DNA of 49,175 nt from an uncultured Ruminococcus sp. (GTDB lineage: Bacteria > Bacillota > Clostridia > Oscillospirales > Ruminococcaceae): NCBI GenBank assembly GCA_937907215.1, contig CALESG010000114.1:1-49175 (forward strand). Direction: 5' to 3'. Both the position numbers and the translations under genes were made by a program. Within the stretch, counting starts at the first letter, position 1. Each line of letters begins with the position of its first letter. Below the pieces are notes generated by a model. The model ran no database searches, was not told the origin of the DNA, and worked only from the letters and a program-made list of their open reading frames with translations. This document shows positions 24,191 to 32,696 of this stretch, one piece after another.

Positions 24191-24889
24191 TTACTCATCG
24201 TCCAATGATTCAAATTTATATCCTACACCCCATACTGTCTTGAGTGACCAGCGTTCTGAAACGCCTTCCAGCTTTTCACGCAGACGCTTTATATGAACGT
24301 CAATTGTACGGGAGTCACCATAATATTCAAAACCCCATACCTCATCAAGCAGCTGATCACGTGTATAAACACGGTTTGGATTAGATGCAAGATAGAATAA
24401 CAGTTCCAGTTCCTTAGGTGGAGTATCAACAACCTTGCCGTTAACACGAAGCTCATAGCGAGTCATATTTACAGACAGCTTGTCATAACGTACTTCCTTT
24501 ACTTCTGCGTCAACCGGAGTGGAAGTAATTCTTCTGGAAATGGCTTTGATACGTGCAACAACTTCCTTTGTATCAAAAGGCTTTACGATATAATCGTCCG
24601 CACCAAGTTCCAGACCCAATACCTTGTCAAAAGTATCACCTTTTGCAGTTATCATGATAATCGGAACAGAGGACTTCTTTCTGATTTCACGACATACCTG
24701 CCAACCGTCTATACTTGGAAGCATTACGTCTAATAATACGATATCCGGCTTAAGTGCATTGAATTTTACGAGAGCTTCCTCACCGTCATAAGACAAAATA
24801 ACACTGTAACCGTCATTTTCAAGATACATTCTAAGCACATCGCAAATGCTGGGATCATCGTCAACTACTAAAACTTTTTCCAGTGCCAT
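24191..24889 (-). CDS. OmpR/PhoB-family response regulator
   Basis: A 232-residue DNA-binding response regulator. The receiver domain (about 1-120) has the acidic pocket DDD at 10-12, phosphoacceptor Asp 54 in LLDVMLPS, Thr 81 in MITAKG and Lys 103 in DYIVKPFD. The C-terminal winged helix (about 135-230) has TPPKELELLFYL, the RTIDVHIKRLREKL recognition helix and the VWGVGYKF wing. It is the first gene of the operon with the kinase. A GAGGAG ribosome site precedes the ATG, and an inverted repeat TTGTTT-AC-AAACAA (24951-24964) upstream could be its own binding site. Confidence 0.95.
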   Translation of the reverse strand: MALEKVLVVDDDPSICDVLRMYLENDGYSVILSYDGEEALVKFNALKPDIVLLDVMLPSIDGWQVCREIRKKSSVPIIMITAKGDTFDKVLGLELGADDYIVKPFDTKEVVARIKAISRRITSTPVDAEVKEVRYDKLSVNMTRYELRVNGKVVDTPPKELELLFYLASNPNRVYTRDQLLDEVWGFEYYGDSRTIDVHIKRLREKLEGVSERWSLKTVWGVGYKFESLDDE

Positions 24890-24950
24890 AATAATTCTCC
24901 TCTTTTCCTTATTAAAAATTAAAATTAAAAATTATACTGCTTGTTTACAA

Positions 24951-24964
24951 ACAATATACTTATT
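24951..24964. promoter_or_regulatory. Inverted repeat upstream of the response regulator gene
   Basis: TTGTTT and AAACAA separated by 2 bp, directly upstream of a minus-strand TATAAT-like box (plus-strand ATTATA at 24941-24946). The position would suit an activator or autoregulator. The regulator responsible is not shown by sequence. The remaining 24965-25170 stretch shows nothing I can name. Confidence 0.35.
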
Positions 24965-25176
24965 ATACTATGTATCCTTATATAGTATGTGAATATTATT
25001 AAGACATTTAATATCTTAATTGTAAATTATGAATATGCATAGTTGATAATGTGTATAAGTTAAACTGTTTAATTTTTAATAAGTTCAAAGTGTTCGATTG
25101 CTGTTGTAAAATACGCTGTTGTTTTAAGCATGATGCGACTGCAAATTGTACAAAACGCTGAAAATCTGAAAAACCC

Positions 25177-25204
25177 TTGATTTTTTTGAAAAAGATGGTA
25201 AAAT
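25177..25204 (+). promoter_or_regulatory. Promoter of groES-groEL
   Basis: TTGATT (25177-25182) and TAAAAT (25199-25204), 16-bp spacer, immediately followed by the CIRCE operator. Confidence 0.75.
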
Positions 25205-25208
25205 AAAT

Positions 25209-25235
25209 TTAGCACTCCAAGAGAATGAGTGCTAA
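25209..25235. promoter_or_regulatory. CIRCE operator (HrcA binding site)
   Basis: TTAGCACTC, nine bases, GAGTGCTAA: a perfect match to the CIRCE consensus. It lies at the expected transcription start of groES-groEL, so the operon should be repressed by HrcA and induced by heat. hrcA itself is not in the window. Confidence 0.97.
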
Positions 25236-25275
25236 CAGTTTAGAACTTAAAGTGATAACACAAGGAGGAATTTAT

Positions 25276-25569
25276 ATGAATATCAAACCACTTTTCGACA
25301 GAGTATTGATAAAGGCGTTTGAAGCCAAGGAAGAAAAGACAGCAAGTGGACTTTTGCTTTCACCTAATACTGCAACAGGTGAGCCTTTAATGGGAGAAGT
25401 TGTTGCTTGCGGTGACGGCAAGTTTGCTTCAAATGGTGAGATTATCCCAATGAGCGTAAGCGTTGGCGACAAGGTTATGATGAATAAGAATTCAGGACAA
25501 ACTGTTAAAATTGAAGGAGAAGAATATAAGCTTTTATTCGAGAGCGAGATTATGGCAATAGTTAAGTAA
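25276..25569 (+). CDS. groES: Co-chaperonin GroES
   Basis: The 97-residue lid of the GroEL chaperonin chamber. It matches the family in length and shows PLFDRVLIKAFE at the N-terminus, the mobile-loop region around KTASGLLLSP, and GDKVMMNKNSGQTVKIEGEEY near the end. Start at 25276 is fixed by AGGAGG 7 nt upstream; the in-frame ATG at 25225 falls in the CIRCE leader. It is the first gene of the CIRCE-controlled operon and groEL follows after 71 bp. Confidence 0.97.
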   Translation: MNIKPLFDRVLIKAFEAKEEKTASGLLLSPNTATGEPLMGEVVACGDGKFASNGEIIPMSVSVGDKVMMNKNSGQTVKIEGEEYKLLFESEIMAIVK

Positions 25570-25640
25570 TATAACTGACTTTTAATACAATATAATAAAA
25601 AACATAGGCATTGCCTTATATGAAAAAGGAGATATTGATT

Positions 25641-27269
25641 ATGGCTAAGGAAATAAAGTATAATTCAGATGCAAGAGAATCATTGCTTGCAGGTATTGAT
25701 AAGCTTGCTGACACTGTAAAGATCACATTAGGTCCAAAGGGCAGAAATGTAATTCTTGATAAGGAATTTGGTGCACCATTGGTAACAAATGACGGTGTTA
25801 CCATTGCAAAGGACATTGAGCTTGAAGATGCATTTGAGAACATGGGTGCACAGCTTGTACGTGAAGTTGCAACAAAGACAAATGATGCAGCAGGTGATGG
25901 TACAACAACAGCTACAGTTCTGGCACAGGCTCTGGTTCATGAAGGCATGAAGAACATTGCAGCAGGTGCTAATCCTATGGTTCTTCGTAAGGGTATTGCA
26001 AAGGCTGTTAATGCAGCTGTTGAAGCTATAAAGAATAATTCCAAGCCTGTAGATGGCACTGATGATATTGCAAGAGTTGCAACAGTTTCTTCTGCTGATG
26101 AATCTGTAGGTAAGCTTATTGCAGAGGCTATGGAAAAGGTTACAACTGACGGTGTTATTACTATTGAAGAAGGCAAGACTGCTGAAACTTACAGCGAAGT
26201 TGTAGAAGGTATGCAGTTTGACCGTGGTTATCTGTCACCTTACATGATCACAGATCGTGAAAAGATGAAGGTAGTTTATGATGATGCTTTGGTATTCATT
26301 ACAGATAGAACTATTAGCAACATTCAGGAAATCCTTCCACTGCTTGAGCAGATCGTTCAGATGGGCAAGAAGCTTTTGATCATTGCTGAAGATATTGAAG
26401 GCGAAGCTCTTACAACAATTATTCTTAATAATCTTCGTGGTGTATTTAAGTGTGCTGCCGTAAAGGCTCCTGGCTTTGGCGACAGAAGAAAGGAAATGCT
26501 TCAGGATATTGCGATCCTTACAGGCGGTACAGTTATCTCCAAGGATCTGGGAATGGAACTGAAGGATGCTTCTATTGAAATGCTGGGCAGTGTTCGCCAG
26601 GCAGTTATTGACAAGGAAAATACAATTCTCGTAGGCGGTGCAGGAACAGCTGATGCTATTTCTGAGAGAATTACTGAAATAAAGAATCAGATCGAAATGT
26701 CAACATCTGATTTTGACCGTGAAAAGATGCAGGAGCGTATCGGCAAGCTTTCCGGCGGTGTTGCTGTAATCAAGGTTGGTGCTGCAACTGAAGTTGAGAT
26801 GAAGGAAAAGAAGCTGAGAATTGAAGATGCTTTGTCATCCACAAAGGCTGCTGTAGAAGAAGGTATTGTAGCAGGCGGCGGTACTGCACTTATCAATGCT
26901 ATGCCGGCTGTTGAAAAGCTTGTTCCATCACTTGACGGTGATGAAAAGACAGGTGCAAAGATCGTTCTTCGTGCATTGGAAGCACCTCTGCGTCAGATCG
27001 CTGCAAATGCCGGTCTTGAGGGCAGTGTTATTATAGATAAGATCAGAAGAAGCCGCAAGGTTGGTTATGGTTTTGATGCATACAATGAAACATACTGCGA
27101 TATGATGAGCAGCGGTATTGTAGATCCTACAAAAGTTACAAGAAGCGCTCTTCAGAATGCTGCATCTATTGCATCAATGATACTGACAACTGAAAGTGCG
27201 GTAGCTAATATAAAGAAAGATGACCCGGCAGCAGCTGCACCAGCAGCAGGCATGGGCGGAATGTATTGA
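25641..27269 (+). CDS. groEL: Chaperonin GroEL
   Basis: The 542-residue ATP-driven chaperonin that folds proteins in a double ring with GroES. All family landmarks are visible: LGPKGRNVILDKEFGAP, the ATP-binding GDGTTTATVLA near residue 85, VVEGMQFDRGYLSPYM near 190, VEEGIVAGGGTALI near 405, and a C-terminal GMGGMY tail. Start at 25641 has GGAG 10 nt upstream. It shares the CIRCE-controlled promoter with groES. Codon use is smoother than in neighbours, as expected for an abundant protein. Confidence 0.98.
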   Translation: MAKEIKYNSDARESLLAGIDKLADTVKITLGPKGRNVILDKEFGAPLVTNDGVTIAKDIELEDAFENMGAQLVREVATKTNDAAGDGTTTATVLAQALVHEGMKNIAAGANPMVLRKGIAKAVNAAVEAIKNNSKPVDGTDDIARVATVSSADESVGKLIAEAMEKVTTDGVITIEEGKTAETYSEVVEGMQFDRGYLSPYMITDREKMKVVYDDALVFITDRTISNIQEILPLLEQIVQMGKKLLIIAEDIEGEALTTIILNNLRGVFKCAAVKAPGFGDRRKEMLQDIAILTGGTVISKDLGMELKDASIEMLGSVRQAVIDKENTILVGGAGTADAISERITEIKNQIEMSTSDFDREKMQERIGKLSGGVAVIKVGAATEVEMKEKKLRIEDALSSTKAAVEEGIVAGGGTALINAMPAVEKLVPSLDGDEKTGAKIVLRALEAPLRQIAANAGLEGSVIIDKIRRSRKVGYGFDAYNETYCDMMSSGIVDPTKVTRSALQNAASIASMILTTESAVANIKKDDPAAAAPAAGMGGMY

Positions 27270-27320
27270 TAAAATAAAAAGCTTTAGGGATAATTAAAAA
27301 CGGGAAGTAGAGAGAAGTAT

Positions 27321-28514
27321 ATGAAAAATAATGTCTTATTTCACAGGGCATCGGCAGCTTTTATATGTTTTGCAATTTTCAGCAGTACTGCTGTTGGCTG
27401 TGCTGGAAAACGCAGCATAGAGCAGCCGGCAGCTGGAAATTTAGAAAACGTTGTCAGCAGCGTGGATGAAACGACTCCATCACTTGAAGCAGCATCCGAA
27501 ACTGAGGAAAACACAACAGAAGCTACAGAGCCAGTGAATTTTGACTATACTCTCTGCTTTGCCGGTGATATATGTTTTGAGGACGGCGGTTATACTACAA
27601 GTTACTGGGAAAATTGCGGCAAAGATACGTCACAGTGTTTTGATGAAACAATGATGGAGCATATGCAGAATGCAGACATCTTTTTCTTGAACAATGAATT
27701 CCAGTTTACATCAAGAGGAACGCCGACTTATGGAAAAGAATTCACTTTCAGAAGCGATCCTGAAAATGTGCAGCTTCTCAAGGATATTGGAACAGATTTA
27801 GTTTCCCTTGCGAATAATCACGCATATGACTATGGCGAAGAAGGTCTGCTCGACACTTTTGATACACTTGACAATGCGGGAATACCATATGTAGGTGCAG
27901 GCAAGAATATAGATGAAGCGTCATCTACATATTACTATGAACTTAACGGTTTAAAAGTCGCTTATGTTTCGTCCACAAGAGTTGAACTTTTTGAATTGAC
28001 AAAGGGTGCAACGGAAACAGAGCCGGGTGTATTTAGAACTGTTGATGAAGAACAGGTAAATTTCCTCTATGATAAAGTAAGAGAAGCCAAAGAAAATGCC
28101 GACTTTGTTGTAGTATATATTCACTGGGGTGATGAGTTCGTTACGTATATTGATGAATTCCAGACAAATACAGGTGCTGCACTTATTGACGCAGGAGCAG
28201 ATGTTGTAATGGGCGACCATCCGCACTGTCTTCAGGGAATAGATTATCATAATGGCAAGCCTATACTCTATTCTTTAGGAAACTATTGGTTTAGAGCTTG
28301 CACCGGTGATACAACTTTGGCAGAACTTCATCTTACAGGTACAAGAGATAATATCAATACAGAACTAAAGCTTGTGCCGGCTTACCTTGGCAATGCTCAA
28401 GTAAGCTATATAAGCGACCCATATGAACAGGAAGCATATTATCAGAGAATGATAGATATGTCATATGGCATTTCTATAGATGAAAATGGTGTTGTTACTG
28501 ATTCAGATGGATAA
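27321..28514 (+). CDS. CapA-family (poly-gamma-glutamate synthesis-like) lipoprotein
   Basis: A 397-residue lipoprotein: signal peptide with AVGC (Cys 27), an acidic Thr/Glu-rich linker (about 35-72), then a CapA-type metallophosphatase fold. Landmarks are FAGDICFEDGG near residue 80, FFLNNEFQFT (family NLE position), SLANNHAYDYG near 165, VVYIHWGDE near 260 and MGDHPHCLQG near 295 with YSLGNYWF. CapA proteins take part in poly-gamma-glutamate capsule synthesis, but many stand-alone copies in gut Firmicutes have unknown roles; no capBC genes are seen here. It follows groEL by 51 bp and has a terminator after it, so some read-through from groEL is possible. Confidence 0.9.
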   Translation: MKNNVLFHRASAAFICFAIFSSTAVGCAGKRSIEQPAAGNLENVVSSVDETTPSLEAASETEENTTEATEPVNFDYTLCFAGDICFEDGGYTTSYWENCGKDTSQCFDETMMEHMQNADIFFLNNEFQFTSRGTPTYGKEFTFRSDPENVQLLKDIGTDLVSLANNHAYDYGEEGLLDTFDTLDNAGIPYVGAGKNIDEASSTYYYELNGLKVAYVSSTRVELFELTKGATETEPGVFRTVDEEQVNFLYDKVREAKENADFVVVYIHWGDEFVTYIDEFQTNTGAALIDAGADVVMGDHPHCLQGIDYHNGKPILYSLGNYWFRACTGDTTLAELHLTGTRDNINTELKLVPAYLGNAQVSYISDPYEQEAYYQRMIDMSYGISIDENGVVTDSDG

Positions 28515-28552
28515 AAATATTTTTTAATGCAGTTTATATATGATTTAAATAT

Positions 28553-28593
28553 TAAAAAGAGCTGTGCAGTGTAATGCTGTACAGCTTTTTTGT
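28553..28593 (+). terminator. Terminator after the CapA-like gene
   Basis: AAAAAGAGCTGTGCAG pairs with CTGTACAGCTTTTTT around a 7-nt loop. Confidence 0.85.
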
Positions 28594-28619
28594 ATTTATT
28601 CAATTTTTTAAAGTAACGA

Positions 28620-28647
28620 TTGATCACAATATAAAATATAATATAAT
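28620..28647 (+). promoter_or_regulatory. Promoter of the DUF3343-desulfurase pair
   Basis: TTGATC (28620-28625) and TATAAT (28642-28647) with a 16-bp spacer, about 27 bp before the start codon. Confidence 0.65.
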
Positions 28648-28673
28648 ATTACTATAAGAAAGGAGGGATACAG

Positions 28674-28904
28674 GTGCTTGGATGTCAAGCAGTAACGGAA
28701 TCTTATACTCAGGCAAAAAAGGCTCAAAAGATCTTGGATGGATATGGCTATAAATGTCTGATAAAAAGAACGACAAATACTAATCTTGAAGGCTGTGGCT
28801 TTATGATCGTTGTAAACGGTGACTGTACAAGAGTTTCTGATATACTTGTAAGAAGCGGTGTGCCATATAAAAGACTTGAAAACCTGCGGAGGTACGAGGA
28901 ATGA
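28674..28904 (+). CDS. DUF3343 protein, putative Se/S carrier
   Basis: A 76-residue protein starting with GTG, with GGAGGG 8 nt upstream. The fold pattern (an AKKAQKIL helix, a KCLIKRT strand, then GCGFMIVVNGD and a final helix before GVPYKRL) and two conserved-looking Cys (GCG near residue 41 and CTR near 51) match the DUF3343 group, small proteins thought to ferry sulfur or selenium. Its stop overlaps the start of the cysteine desulfurase gene by 4 bp (ATGA), a pairing common in Clostridia, so it probably accepts persulfide from that enzyme. The direct role is inferred from family and context. Confidence 0.82.
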   Translation: MLGCQAVTESYTQAKKAQKILDGYGYKCLIKRTTNTNLEGCGFMIVVNGDCTRVSDILVRSGVPYKRLENLRRYEE

Positions 28905-30067
28905 TAAATTTTGACAATGCAGCTACGACTTATCCAAAACCACGTAGTGTTCGTGATGCTGTATCAAGAGCAATGACTTTATATGGCGGCAATGCTGGCA
29001 GAGGCGGTCATAAACTTACAGAACGCACATCAGAAATGGTTTATTCAGTAAGAGAAGATGCCGCAAAATTTTTTGATGCAAAGCCGGAAAATACTATTCT
29101 TTGCCTTAATTGCACACACGCTTTAAATACAGCGATTCAGGGCATTTTAGAAAAGGGCGACCATGTGATAATAAGCAGCCTTGAGCATAATGCAGTATAT
29201 CGACCGGTAGCCGCACTTTTAAAGAACGGCACTATTACCTGTACGATAGCTGAAGTATCAGATGATGATGATATTACACTGGAGAATATTAAAAAAGCAA
29301 TTCGTCCAGAAACAAAGGCTGTAATATTTACCATGGCGAGCAATGTTACAGGACAGATTACACCCATAAGGAGAATAGGGGCTGTTTGTAAGGAAAGAGG
29401 CATATGCCTTATTGCAGATGGTGCGCAAGTATGCGGTGTACTTCCGGTTTCACTTGAAAAAGATAATATATCGATTCTATGTACAGCAGGTCATAAGGGA
29501 CTTTATGGTATTACAGGTACGGGACTTCTTATGACAGACTGCACATTTCCTATAAAACCGCTTATGTACGGTGGAACAGGCAGTGCCTCAGCTCAAGCAG
29601 AACAGCCGGATTTTCTGCCGGATAGACTTGAAAGCGGAACACAGAATATAATCGGTGCAGCCTCTATGGGAGCTGGACTTTCGTTTTTGGGCAAAAGAGG
29701 AACGCAGATGATTTTTGATCACGAAGAGCATTTATGTGATTTGTTTATAAAAGGAGTATCCGGCGTTCCTGAAATTACAGTATATCGAAAAGAGAAGCCG
29801 TCATATGTGCCTATAGTTTCATTTAATGTAGAAAATTCTGCACCGGAAGAAACTGCGGAATATTTAAACCATGAAGGTTTTTGCCTAAGGGCAGGACTTC
29901 ATTGTGCACCGCTTGCTCACAAATATAACGGTACACCAGAAGGAACAGTAAGATTTGCACCATCTGTATTTAATAGTGACAGAGAAGTGATGTTTCTTGT
30001 GCAAACATTGAAAAAATATGTCCGTAATTTAAAAAGTGGTAAAAAAGTATTGAACTCATTAACCTAA
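28901..30067 (+). CDS. Cysteine desulfurase-like aminotransferase class V
   Basis: A 388-residue PLP enzyme of the NifS/SufS/Csd group that takes sulfur (or selenium) from cysteine to give alanine and an enzyme persulfide. Visible: FDNAATTYPKP at the N-terminus, NCTHALNTAI, SSLEHNAVYRP, ADGAQVCG, PLP-binding Lys 199 in AGHKGLYG, and the catalytic Cys 335 in LRAGLHCAPLAH. The Cys-loop RAGxHCAP form is SufS/Csd-like. No iscU or suf genes are adjacent; its partner appears to be the overlapping DUF3343 protein. GGAGG inside the DUF3343 gene sets the start. Confidence 0.93.
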   Translation: MINFDNAATTYPKPRSVRDAVSRAMTLYGGNAGRGGHKLTERTSEMVYSVREDAAKFFDAKPENTILCLNCTHALNTAIQGILEKGDHVIISSLEHNAVYRPVAALLKNGTITCTIAEVSDDDDITLENIKKAIRPETKAVIFTMASNVTGQITPIRRIGAVCKERGICLIADGAQVCGVLPVSLEKDNISILCTAGHKGLYGITGTGLLMTDCTFPIKPLMYGGTGSASAQAEQPDFLPDRLESGTQNIIGAASMGAGLSFLGKRGTQMIFDHEEHLCDLFIKGVSGVPEITVYRKEKPSYVPIVSFNVENSAPEETAEYLNHEGFCLRAGLHCAPLAHKYNGTPEGTVRFAPSVFNSDREVMFLVQTLKKYVRNLKSGKKVLNSLT

Positions 30068-30104
30068 ATGTGATACAATAAGTAAAGAGTAACAAATAAA
30101 TCAG

Positions 30105-30134
30105 ATGTATGAGGGCGATTTTGCCCTCATACAT
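30105..30134 (+). terminator. Terminator after the desulfurase gene
   Basis: Perfect 12-bp stem ATGTATGAGGGC/GCCCTCATACAT with a 6-nt loop. The T-tract after it is weak (ATTGATG), so termination may be incomplete. Confidence 0.55.
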
Positions 30135-30214
30135 ATTGATGTTAGATATTATATGTACGTATAGTATAGTATATAATAAGCGTATGATCATATTGTGAGT
30201 AGGAGGTGCTGCGA

Positions 30215-31096
30215 TTGTCACCGAAAGATTTTTTGGAGAGTATAATTAGTGTTGTTAAAACTGCTGAATGGGTAGATATTTTGGATATACTGCTGCTCTC
30301 ATATATTATTTATGCAGTAATAAAGATGGTTCGTGAAACACGTGCAGGTCAGCTTATGAAAGGATTGCTTGTATGTTTGGCAGCATTTATTATTTCAAAC
30401 CTGCTTGAAATGAAAGCTATTACATATTTATTTACACAGGCTATCGATATAGGACTGCTCGCACTTATTATAATGTTCCAGCCTGAACTTAGACGTGCAT
30501 TGGAGAAGGCAGGTCATGGCAGATGGGGACTGAATTTTAGTTTTAATCATTCTTATAATGAAAGTGCTGTTATGTGGAATAGTGCAATTGATGCTATATG
30601 TGATTCATGTGTTGAATTGTCGGCGACATATACAGGTGCACTTATAGTTGTGGAACGCCAAACAAAGCTTGGAGAACAGATAGACAACGGCACTATATTA
30701 AACGCTCAGCCAAGCAAGGAGCTTTTTGGAAATATATTTTATCCCAAGACACCACTTCATGATGGTGCTGTTATTATGCGTGAAGGTATGATAATGGCGG
30801 CTGCGTGCTTTTTGCCAAAGCCACAGAAAGAGGAACTTGTAAATAAGAAGCTTGGTTCAAGACATCGTGCAGCTATTGGAATGAGCGAGAATTCTGATGC
30901 TATTGTAATAGTTGTTTCTGAGGAAACCGGTGCTATTTCTGTTGCTGAAAACGGTATACTTACAAGCGGATATACAAGAGAAAAGTTAAGACAGCTCCTG
31001 CAAAGCCGCCTGATTGAACCAAATGAGGATTCAGGCATTGCTAAAGCTACAAAGCATATTTTACATATTGCAAAGAGAAAAGGCAGGGATAAATAA
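30215..31096 (+). CDS. cdaA: Diadenylate cyclase CdaA
   Basis: Membrane-bound enzyme that joins two ATP into cyclic di-AMP, a messenger controlling potassium and osmolyte uptake and wall homeostasis. The 293-residue protein has three N-terminal membrane helices (within about 22-90) and a DAC domain with the catalytic DGA at 183-185 and RHR at 216-218. The TTG start at 30215 is chosen because AGGAGG sits 8 nt upstream; the in-frame GTG at 30206 overlaps that ribosome site. Its stop shares a base with the start of cdaR (TAATG). The usual third gene, glmM, is missing here. Confidence 0.96.
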   Translation: MSPKDFLESIISVVKTAEWVDILDILLLSYIIYAVIKMVRETRAGQLMKGLLVCLAAFIISNLLEMKAITYLFTQAIDIGLLALIIMFQPELRRALEKAGHGRWGLNFSFNHSYNESAVMWNSAIDAICDSCVELSATYTGALIVVERQTKLGEQIDNGTILNAQPSKELFGNIFYPKTPLHDGAVIMREGMIMAAACFLPKPQKEELVNKKLGSRHRAAIGMSENSDAIVIVVSEETGAISVAENGILTSGYTREKLRQLLQSRLIEPNEDSGIAKATKHILHIAKRKGRDK

Positions 31097-32436
31097 TGAG
31101 TGAATCTAAGAATAAAGTTTTCCTTGAACGCCTTAAAAGTTTTCATCCAATAGTACGTTTGTTTGACAACCGTATGGCAACTATTATATTTTCTATAATA
31201 ATAGCTGTTATAATATGGTTTGTAATATCAATCACAATCTATCCTACGACGCCTGTTACAGTAAATCATATTCCGCTTGTTGTAAGTCTTGACGGAACAG
31301 CAGCTGAGGCTGATGGTTACAGTATGATAAATTGTGATGTGGAAGAGGTAAGCGTAAAGATTGAGGGAAATCGTTCAAAAGTAGGTACTTTGGATAAAGA
31401 TAATTTGATTGCATATGCTGAAATACCAAACATCACAACAGCAGGTACAAAAAATCTAAGTATTGCAGTTAAAAGTGTAGATGGTACGGAATTTACTGTT
31501 AAATCTATATCGCCGCAAACAGTAAATGTAAAGTTTGACAAGATAAAGACAGTTACACTTGACGTTGTGCCGGATCTTACAAATATTGAAAGCGTAAAGG
31601 GCTGCATTATAAATAAAGATGATGTAGCAGTAACGCCGGCTACTATAGATGTTACCGGACCGGAACAGCTTGTAGGTCAAATGAAGAATGCCTCTGTAAT
31701 TATTGAGTCTTCTACGGAAGTCAGTTCGGCAGCAAAGCTTGTTTCTGATAATATTGTATTTTGCGATGCGAATGGAAGCCAGATTCTTTTAACTGATGAA
31801 AGTGATGTTCAATATGAACAGATCAAATATACGCTTGATATTCCGGTGCAGTATACAAAGGAAATGGATATTACATATCAGCTGAGGGGTGTGCCGAGTA
31901 CATTTGATGAAGAGTTTTTGCGTCAGCGACTTATGCTTTCAGTTGATAAAGTAACTCTTGCCGCACCTGACCAATCATTGTCAAATACGGAAGAATTTAC
32001 TCTTGATACTATACCGCTTAGCAGTATAACACTTGATTTCTCTAAGAATTATGTTTTGGAAGCACCCGAAGGATATGAGAATCTATCTAACATAAGCACT
32101 GTAAATCTTACTCTTGATTCAAGCGGATTGGTTCAGAAAGATTTTGTGGTAAATGAGATAAATATAATAAACGCACCGTCCTCCAAAAAATATTCTGCGG
32201 TAACAGGACAGCTTATCGTAACACTTGTCGGCAGCGAAGAATCAATATCTCAGATAGATCCGAAACAAATTTCAGTTACAGTCGATTTGCTTAGCATTCA
32301 AAAAAATGATACTGCTGATGAGTCTGCGTCATTTTCTTGTGTGCCTACTATATCTATAGATAAATATAATGATGTATGGGCATCTGGTGAATATAAAGTA
32401 ATAGTTACATCAGAACCGATCCAGAATGATGAGTAA
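31096..32436 (+). CDS. cdaR: CdaA regulatory protein CdaR (YbbR domains)
   Basis: A 446-residue protein with one N-terminal membrane helix (about 28-50) and extracellular YbbR repeats: I count four units, recognisable by patterns such as VTVNHIPLVVSL, VTLDVVPDL, YTLDIPVQYT and KDFVVNEINI at regular spacing. CdaR binds CdaA and tunes c-di-AMP production. One-base overlap with cdaA ensures coupled translation. After the stop, a weak stem-loop (GGCAGC/GCTGTC near 32482-32510) followed by CTTTTTG may end the transcript instead of continuing into glmM as in Bacillus. Confidence 0.93.
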   Translation: MSESKNKVFLERLKSFHPIVRLFDNRMATIIFSIIIAVIIWFVISITIYPTTPVTVNHIPLVVSLDGTAAEADGYSMINCDVEEVSVKIEGNRSKVGTLDKDNLIAYAEIPNITTAGTKNLSIAVKSVDGTEFTVKSISPQTVNVKFDKIKTVTLDVVPDLTNIESVKGCIINKDDVAVTPATIDVTGPEQLVGQMKNASVIIESSTEVSSAAKLVSDNIVFCDANGSQILLTDESDVQYEQIKYTLDIPVQYTKEMDITYQLRGVPSTFDEEFLRQRLMLSVDKVTLAAPDQSLSNTEEFTLDTIPLSSITLDFSKNYVLEAPEGYENLSNISTVNLTLDSSGLVQKDFVVNEINIINAPSSKKYSAVTGQLIVTLVGSEESISQIDPKQISVTVDLLSIQKNDTADESASFSCVPTISIDKYNDVWASGEYKVIVTSEPIQNDE

Positions 32437-32614
32437 TTAAAATATTCATTAGATTGATAATAACAGAATATATATAATATAGGCAGCTGTAATTAAATTA
32501 TGGCTGTCTTTTTGTTTCGGCACACTGTACAAAAAATGAACAAAAAAATCTACATTCGGGAGCTGCTTAAATAAGTTTATTCAATAAATATATATATATA
32601 GTTAATATATGTAT

Positions 32615-32622
32615 GATATAAT
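32615..32622 (+). promoter_or_regulatory. Probable extended -10 promoter of the large dockerin gene
   Basis: TATAAT at 32617-32622 with TG one base upstream; no convincing -35 hexamer in the TA-repeat region before it. About 70 nt of leader would follow. Confidence 0.4.
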
Positions 32623-32696
32623 AACTTTGATGGCAAAGATGAACAAATTATCTTTTTAACGTAAATATTTTGACAAACAGAAAGGAAGATTATCTT

